Shown: one piece after another, positions 56,886-64,000 of the stretch
Numbering within the stretch: the stretch's first letter is position 1
How the letters are laid out: each line of letters opens with the position of its first letter
NCBI GenBank assembly: GCA_034509425.1
Contig: JAVTVJ010000050.1
Coordinates: forward strand, 372,001 to 436,000
Direction of reading: 5' to 3'
DNA: 64,000 nt
Origin: Eopsaltria australis
Lineage: Eukaryota; Chordata; Aves; Passeriformes; Petroicidae
Program-made: the position numbers and the translations under genes
The notes under the pieces: generated by a model
Told to the model about the DNA's origin: nothing
The model's database searches: none
The model's input: the letters and a program-made list of their open reading frames with translations, nothing else

Positions 56886-58639
56886 GCGTGTTTTGGAACA
56901 GAATTCAAACTTGAATTGTTTAACCCAACCATTTTCTTACGGCAAATGCAAATCACTTGGCAACATTATTCTAGAGTTTGAGAGGAGGGGAAAGAGTGAG
57001 GAGGAAGCAGCCAGAGATCCAGGTATCCTGGAAGGCTCGGTCTGGCTGGGCCTCCACAGCTGGAGTTGGCACTTTGGTGAGTAAGGAGCCTTTAGGTGAG
57101 GGTGTGCAGGAGAATGCAGAAAGCAGAAGCTGCCCTTTCATCCACCAAGCAAGAAGATGCATTTGGTTTGGTGTGGTTGGGATCCTATCCCTCCCACTAA
57201 TCCTTAAGTATCCCTCCCACTAATCCTTAAGATGGTGAGTTACAAAATGGGCATGCCACGGGTGCTGGGTTTGGGCAATGCAGGGATGACAAATGCAGGG
57301 CTCTGCTCAGCACTCTGCATATTGCTAAAATCCATACACCTCACTGCCCAGGGTTTAGGCCCTGTGATCACTCCTTTGAAAGTGCAGTGCTATTTTCAGC
57401 TTTATCTTCATTTTATTCTCATCAAAAATAATTGCTGTGATTTAGAGACTGTCTAATGTCCCTGTCGTTATCTCCAAATCTCTAGTAGTATGCTGGCATC
57501 CAAGAGCGTACCTAAAAGCTGCAGGTTTTCAAGTTGCAGCATGCTAACCTCTCTGAGTATGCAGAATGATCTCTCTAATTGAAAGGATTGCTGCAGCCAG
57601 GTTTGATGTGTGTGTTTGCATCTGAAATCCAGCAAATGCTGGGAAAGGGGAAAAGCCCCACCACAACACCAAAATAACCTTGATGCAAGTATTGGTTTTG
57701 AACTCAACAACCACACTGGATTTGGCCTGCCCCAATGTGCTGTCTCCATCAAAACTGAAGGTGAGCATTATTCAAATCCACTTGTAGGGAAAGAAATTTG
57801 CGTTCAGGCAGACTGGAGTGTAAGGCCAGGGAAATCTTGATTTTGTCTAAGACATTAGCAAACATTTTATTGAATTCATTGAGACTAAGACATCACTGCT
57901 GGGTGGTTTGTGCCTTAACTTGCTGTATTGACACAGGAAATGTAGAAACAAGATCCTAAGCCTGACTCAACTCTGAATGAAAATTAACACAGATCTTAAT
58001 TTCTAGTGGGGCAGTCAGCAAGAAAAGCAAGAGGAAAATGCATTTTACAGTGAAAACTGTCGGATGTGCTTTGTGCTCATCACTGATTTATTTTTTTGTT
58101 GCACTTGTTTAGTTGGCCCTTCCTATGCTTTTGTATTCTCCCCTTCCCAGAAGATGTCTCCTGAAGGATGTGCAGAAAGCACAGCCTAACCCTTCCTGAG
58201 AGAAGCAGCCCAGTGTCTTGCACAAGTAACCTGGCACAATGCGGCCACTGGCAAGAACTCCAGAGCACGCTGAGCCTGCTCGGTGGAACACCTGGAGATG
58301 TCTGTGTGTGTCCCATGACTTCTGCCTCTCACATCCAGCCAGGGAGGAAACCTTCCCGAGGAATCTCGTATAAGAGAAATGCTGTAACACGGTTTCAGAA
58401 TGGGGCTACACATCACACATTCATGTGTTTCCACTTACTCTGCTCCTACTCTGCCTTCAGCTGGTTGGCAATACCCAAGGGTGTGGTTTGCGTGTGAGAT
58501 TAGACAGGTTGAGAGGCAGGCTTTTATCATTGTTCCTGCAGTGCATATGATTTTTTTTTTTTATGTGTTCCTACTTGTAATTTTATCACTTGGTTATTAT
58601 TTCACAGTGGTTTTTATAGCACATTTTACTACAGGAGTC
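56886..58639. other. Non-coding sequence, nothing identified
   Basis: It contains the 23-bp tandem duplication at 57186-57231. No gene or recognisable repeat. Confidence 0.5.
57186..57231. repeat. Perfect 23-bp tandem duplication
   Basis: The unit starting TATCCCTCCCACTAATCCTT occurs twice without mismatch (57186-57208 and 57209-57231). This implies a recent duplication or collapse-prone site. Confidence 0.97.
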
Positions 58640-59220
58640 TTGTGGGTATTGGCGTTAGCAATCGGAGAGCAGGATCCTGCCACTGCAGCCTGCCTGTGAT
58701 AAACAGGTACGTAGGTGGCCGGTGGAAGTTGGTATTTTCCATCTGTGGTGGTGAAATCTCAAAAGATGCCTGGTGTCATTTACTCCAGAGCCACCTGCAT
58801 AATTGCTTCATGCATGTCCTGAAGAAGTCTCTAACACCAGCCCAGGCAGACGGCGAGCGCTGGGAAGAGCTTACAGGCAGGTTGGCTCTATTATCCGAAT
58901 TGGGTCACTCATTCCTAATTATTTATAACCTCTGTCTGCAGCGTATTGCACAGCATGAGCAGTGCTCTCAAACAGGAAACTCCTTGGACATCAAACTTGT
59001 GCTGTTTTGTCTCACGAGGAGTCCCTACGCTGAGTCCCCCTCGGGCACGCAGGAACCGCCGCCCGTCCGCTGGGCCCTGGGGCAAGTCAGCATTGTGGCT
59101 GTGCTCCCTCCTGACCTCCACCAGCCTCAAGAATAACATTGGCAGTTTCCTTGTATAGCTCCCGATAATGAGGGCTCCCTCATTACCAAGTCTAATTATC
59201 AGAGAGTGATTGTAGAGGAC
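58640..59220. promoter_or_regulatory. Candidate conserved element with small CpG cluster
   Basis: A left part with GGTATTGGCGTTAGCAATCG and GGCAGACGGCGAGCGCTGGG, a middle with AT-rich cores (CTATTATCCGAATTGG, CCTAATTATTTATAACC), a CpG cluster at 59010-59080 of about eight CpGs, and a right part with CCCGATAATGAGGGCTCCCT and GTCTAATTATCAGAGAG. A 165-codon plus frame (58642-59136) is open but starts at GTG, not ATG, and matches nothing I know. A conserved enhancer or a non-coding exon is more likely than a protein. Confidence 0.35.
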
Positions 59221-61702
59221 ACAACCTTAACATCCAGGCTTTCCTGACCCTTTTCTTTCCCTGGTTTCTCTGGATGCCTCAGCAAGTCGAGCTGGCAGCG
59301 TGCAGTTAAACATCCTCACTGAGCATTTCCCTTCAGTCCCACACCAGCAGTCAGTTGGAATCAGTTTGATGAACCAGTGGGCCAGCAGGAGAGGAACACA
59401 GCATATTAGCCCTAAAGCTTTCCTGGATAAAACGTCCCAGCAAAGTCGGGCGAAAAGAAGAATCAGAGTGGGACCCTGCAGTTAGGGGAGGGGAATTAAT
59501 GGACTTTTGCTGGGTTTATTTTAAGGAAATCAATGGACTTGCTGGTGACTGGGTGATGGAACACACAGCTGGTGGAATGGACAGCGAAAGATCACTATTT
59601 TTCTTTTAAGCAAATCAATGTGTTAATTGGGATTCTGGTGGGATTCTGAAGCTGCTAATGGAGGTGGGGGCCAGAGGAGGACCATTAGTCTTTATTGTAA
59701 GCAGTACAGTTACTTAATTGGGGTGTGACTGTGGTGTTGAAAGAGAGAACAGGAGAAGAATGAAAAGCGATTTTTAAAAGCTGTCACTTTAAACTTTCCC
59801 TAGCAGAATGAATTTATTTAAAATGCTAAGGGGAGATACAAATTGTTACTCCTTCAGGTCTTTGAACTTGGGGAGATCTTCACTTTGATGAGACCATTTT
59901 TTTATAAGGCAGGTTTTTCCAGCTTTCCAACCCATCTTAGGGAGAAATTAAGTCATGCTTGGAAAGTTACTATTTATCAGAGCCTTCTGACGTTGATGGC
60001 AAGATGAGCTTCAGTCTTCTCCAGACACCCATACGGACACAGACTCAGCTCCATCCTTTATTTCACCTTGGAATTTTTTTATGGTTGCACACTTTCATAG
60101 GGATGTTAGGGCTGTGCCTCAGACCTAGATTTCCTGTCTAATTGACAGATATCCCTTTGTCCCACACTATGGAACCCTTCAGGATACACTGGGCAGTGAA
60201 ATGTAGAGTGTGCAGAAAATTGGGACAGCAGATTTGTGCCCCAGTGTGGACCAGAAGAGCTGGACCCAAACCTTGATGAAACTTTGACACTGATTATCAT
60301 TTCATGTCGACATTTCTGAAATTTTACTTGGCAACCAGAGAATTTATTTGTCTCATTTCTAAAAATCCAACCCCAGTTTAAGGACAGAGCAAACTTTTGC
60401 CTGTAACTTCTCCCCTGGCTTATCTGCCTGTGAGAAGCTCCGAGCCTCTCTGTGCCCAGGGAGTCACTCAGTGACCTGAACAGCAAGAAGAGGAGCAGAT
60501 TCATGCCAGCCCTAAGCCTGCCCTCACAATTCCAGCAGCTGGGAGTGGGGAAAGCTGGTTTATTCTCTCTGAAAGAGAGAAATTTCCCTTGGAGAGCAGG
60601 TGCAGGAATGGCTGTTTCAGTGGATGCATTATAGGATTTCTCATGAAGGGGAAGGAATTAGTTGCAAAATTGTACTGAAAAATTGTGGAAGAAAAAATTT
60701 TAGGGTATATTCAAAATTGAACCCTCCCCCCCCCCCTCCATTTCATGAAATTAAAAGAATCATTTAAGGCTGAGTAAAATCTGTCACTTAGCTTCAAGTA
60801 AAAAGTGTCATTTCACTTGTAAGCATTAAAAAACTAAACCCAGGTACATTTCTGAAAGGTGTACTGTTTCATGTTAAGATGTTGAAAGGGAACATTTTGA
60901 CTTGCTTAAATTTTAAGAATGAAACAACTTGTTAAGCTGAACATGAATTCACAAAATGTTTCAGTTGACCCAAATCTGTTTTCTTTAGAGCGGGATGTTT
61001 TATCAGAATGAATCTCCCAGCAATTGCAATAAATCCCAGAACTGCCCTGTTCACCACACAGAATTAGACACAAGTTTTTCTCCTCATCCCTCCTTGGAGG
61101 GTCTTTGCTTTATGTCACTGTGCAAACCAACACTGGACTTCTCATGAATTCCCAGTTTTTAGGCCAGCTTTTCTTTTTCCACTGAAGCGTGTAGGATCCA
61201 CGTTTACCACGATGTGATTCCCCAATTGTCTTGTTGAATGTTGAAAGGAAAGCCGGCAGACTTTCTGGTGTTGCTAAAAGCCCTCAGGCCAGGCTGGCAG
61301 ATAACAGCTCTCTTATTTATTTGTCTAAATAAGCATACAGCATGATGGATAAGCTGTCAAGGAAAAATCAAATCAGTGGGGACATAGCTTCAAGGGAATT
61401 ACTCACTACCTCTGCCAGTTCTGCTGCACTTCTCTTAAAAAAATATAAAAATTAACATAGTTGGTGGTAAGCGCCAGAAATTACATTTCAAGAATAACAG
61501 TGATATTTTCTATGGAACATTTCAGCTGGAAGGGTCCTGAACTACAGCACACAATAATCACACAGATAATTTTAGAGAGTTATTTAGCCCAGAAGTGAAA
61601 GCAGAGTATGTGTGTGAAACTGCAAATGACTCCAAGTAAGTGATTGACAGGAGGTGAAAGCAATTTAATTGTTCCAGATTATTATACACTCTTCATATAT
61701 AT
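59221..61702. other. Non-coding sequence, nothing firmly identified
   Basis: AT-moderate. A poly(C) run is at 60724-60738. The stretch 61190-61260 (CGTTTACCACGATGTGATTC, CCCAATTGTCTTG) has a constrained look. No gene. Confidence 0.45.
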
Positions 61703-61718
61703 TTGTGTGTGTGTGTGT
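61703..61718. repeat. (GT)n microsatellite, short
   Basis: Seven to eight GT units on the plus strand. Confidence 0.9.
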
Positions 61719-62178
61719 AGTTGAGAAGAAATGGGGGTTAGTGAGAACCTGAAAGCTTTTCACAAACTCATAAAACCAGACACTGTAGGAAATGAACTTG
61801 ATCCAAAAAAGAAAAGCTACTTTTAGAAATATAGCTCCATGTCTGGCCACAAAGTAATTAAGGTTCTTACAGCTTTCCTGTCCAGATGAGTGGCTGGCAC
61901 AAAAATAATAATAACTATACAGTAATAACAGCAGTGACTTGTCACTGAATGGAATAGGCAGCAGTAAACAACTGCCAGTAGAAGGGTCACAGAAAGGAGT
62001 GGTGGGAGTGTGTGGTAGGGTAAGGGGTGAGAAGTGCGTGTGCCTCTGAGTGGGTGGGTGTTGGAGGAGATACAAGGGAGCAGAGCAGAGACTTCTTAAC
62101 AAAACAATGCAAAACATCTTGTCTTAGCATCCAATTCATGAAAAGAATATAACTGAGTCATATTCTTTCCACTATTCA
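61719..62178. other. Non-coding sequence, nothing identified
   Basis: No gene or repeat recognised. Confidence 0.5.
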
Positions 62179-62199
62179 GTGTGTGTGTGTGTGTGTGTG
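62179..62199. repeat. (GT)10 microsatellite
   Basis: A perfect GT run of about ten units. Confidence 0.95.
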
Positions 62200-63297
62200 A
62201 CATAAGATGCAAATTCCATGTGTGATTCATGGAGTTAAATGCCAGTTTTACAAAAGTCAACATGAGCCCAAGAGCAGGTCCAGGTCAGAACTCAGCCACT
62301 GCTGAGGTGATTTTTCTCTTCTGTCCTGTCTCTCCAAAGGCAGAAGTGGGGGGCCTGGCACACCCCAGGGTCACCCACCTCCTGCAGTTTGTTTAGCACT
62401 TTCCATTCTCTCTGGCATGGACGGAAGAAACTCCTCACATCACAGAACCGGATCTGCAAAACTCATCCAGCCCAGCTGGAGTTTTCCATGAACACTGATG
62501 GGCATTGGACCAAGCCACAGAGGACAAAAAACGGTTCAAATATGAGCAAAACTGCAGAACATCTTTTCCCAAACATCTGCCAAAATTCTGATGCCTCTGT
62601 TCAGTGAGTACGTGTGCCATGACTAAAACTCAGAGAAACTGCAAGTTCAAGTAAGGTGGCATCTCCCGAAAATCCAAAGTGTGAGACTGAAAGTCCCTCA
62701 GTATAAATTATTTCTGGGCTGACATTCACCTCAAATTGGGTTGCAGTGCAGTTACACTGTGAGTGAAAACACAGGAACAATGCCTGCTGCCCTTGGATGG
62801 AGCATTTAGTGGCATTTTCATAAATTTTAGGTTATTTCTAACTCTGAGTAGAAAATCTCCTTTTCCTCAAGAAAATATCAATGAAAATGGAAATAATTTT
62901 TCTTATAATCATATATTCTATTCAAATATTCATCTTTAAACACATTTACACGTATGTATGTTTGTTGACTGAGTGTGCATCCTGTCTTCTGTTCATCACA
63001 TTCCATATAACCCAGCCCTACCCTGGTGGCATGGGGAGCTAGTTTATCAAAATAACCAATAAAAAACTACAAATTATATTAAGAGGAAATAATAAAATCA
63101 CACAACCTCCCTGCTTTGGCAGTTTTGCCCTCAGAAGATCCTTTTCAGGAAAGCTGCTGCGAAGGCCATGCACATTAATTCAGTGCAGAAGCTGATGCTG
63201 CATGGGGAGATTCAGAAACCCACAAACATCACAGACCCAACCAGGGGCTCAGGTTCTGCTGCATGTTTGGATCTCTCTCAGAATGGTTGGAGGATAT
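62200..63297. other. Non-coding sequence, nothing identified
   Basis: AT-moderate. No gene, RNA or repeat recognised. Confidence 0.5.
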
Positions 63298-63423
63298 GGA
63301 GAGAGGCTTGGAAGGGCCTCCAAAGCCATGGAGAGAGGCTTGGAAGAGCCTCCAAAGCCGTGGAGAGAAGCTTGGAAGAGCCTCCAAAGCCATGGAGAGA
63401 GGCTTGGAAGAGCCTCCCAAGTC
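63298..63423. repeat. 32-bp tandem repeat, four copies
   Basis: Unit GGAGAGAGGCTTGGAAGAGC followed by CTCCAAAGCCAT, at 63298, 63330, 63362 and 63394. Copies differ by one to three bases. The last is truncated and diverged. A 32-bp period shifts the frame every copy, so it is not a protein repeat. All three plus frames nevertheless stay open. Confidence 0.97.
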
Positions 63424-64000
63424 CTCGAGCCCGTCTGCTGCTGCTGTAGCTGAGGACAAAAGGTACATTCAAGCAGCAGTGAGGGCAGTGCTGGGAGGCT
63501 GCTCTGCTTGGAAACCTCGAGTTCATCTGCCTGGAATCACCCAGCAAACCTTCAAGGGTCACTTTATTTCTGCCATTGCAAAGGGAACTATTTCAGGTTC
63601 AGCTCACGGGCTGCAGTAGGAAAGGGCACCCTGAGGAACTCACACTGCCTGCAGAAGCTGATCCACAGCCTTACTTCTCTGTCCTTTTGTTTTTGCTCCT
63701 TGCTTGGTTATGATTCACCCTCACAGGAGGAAATGAAAGTGCAGTAACTGTTGACTTTTCAGCCAGGGAGGCATACAGTTTATGGAGCAAAAATTCCAGC
63801 AGGAACAGAAGTGGGCTGAACTATAAACCGATTTCAGATGGAATAAACAAAGGAACAAAAATATCAGCAGCAAAGAGCAACAGCAAGGGTGAGCTCCAGT
63901 TTGGTGTTTGGCCATCAGAGGGTTACAAGCCAAACAAGTGTTTGTGAGGCTGCAGACAGGGACTGCAGCAAAAGGACATTTAGGAAAATACCCTGATGGC
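63424..64000. other. Non-coding sequence to the window edge, nothing identified
   Basis: No exon or splice-bounded frame I can support. The end of the window gives no sign of the next gene. Confidence 0.5.

Noticed and set aside
1..64000. Exons of the gene expected next upstream of PMEPA1 by synteny (C20orf85/CIMIP1)
   Set aside because: I looked for characteristic conserved peptides in the open frames and found none. It is probably beyond the right edge, though small exons could be missed by eye.
1..64000. tRNA, rRNA, snRNA, CRISPR array, phage or bacterial operon
   Set aside because: No cloverleaf, spacer-repeat array, Shine-Dalgarno-led gene cluster or conserved RNA motif was seen. The sequence is vertebrate nuclear DNA.

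Overview
This is vertebrate nuclear DNA, most likely from a bird. Three things suggest this. The interspersed elements I can recognise are CR1 retroposons plus a few old MIR-like remnants. There are no recent SINEs and no long LTR elements. The one gene I can name is a well-conserved amniote gene. A turtle or crocodilian cannot be excluded from sequence alone. Nothing bacterial, viral or CRISPR-like is present.

The only coding exon I can support is at the left edge on the minus strand. It is a first coding exon of PMEPA1 (TMEPAI), residues 1-34 plus one base, ending in a textbook splice donor. The gene runs off the left end, so the other ~63.6 kb is its 5' flank or an upstream intron. Around the exon lies a CpG island (about 420-985) with a full palindromic CRE, a long homopolymer tract just upstream of the start codon, and a pyrimidine tract. 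An antisense CR1 fragment follows at 990-1400.

A second, larger GC-rich island sits at about 5440-6960. It has two CCAAT boxes, an E-box beside a GC box, and a tandem array carrying eight CAGAC-type Smad boxes. I find no gene in it. Because PMEPA1 is a known TGF-beta/Smad target, this is the most interesting regulatory candidate in the window.

From 7 kb to 64 kb I see no convincing gene. The DNA is a mix of moderately AT-rich sequence with CpGs and homeobox-type motifs in patches (about 4.7, 8.1-8.4, 10.7-11.1, 17.0-17.4, 20.5-20.8, 22.0-22.2, 27.1-27.6, 56.4-56.7 and 58.6-59.2 kb). Such patches are typical of conserved non-coding enhancers. There is also a small CpG cluster ending in a TATA box (29.4-29.6 kb), CR1 fragments (8.8, 30.1, 37.0, 53.5 kb, possibly 47.8 kb), MIR-like relics, and minisatellites (9.84-10.17, 43.36-43.56, 63.30-63.42 kb).

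I did not find a new multi-gene biological system. The window is best read as the regulatory flank of one developmental signalling gene. Enhancer calls are inferred from composition and need an alignment to confirm.
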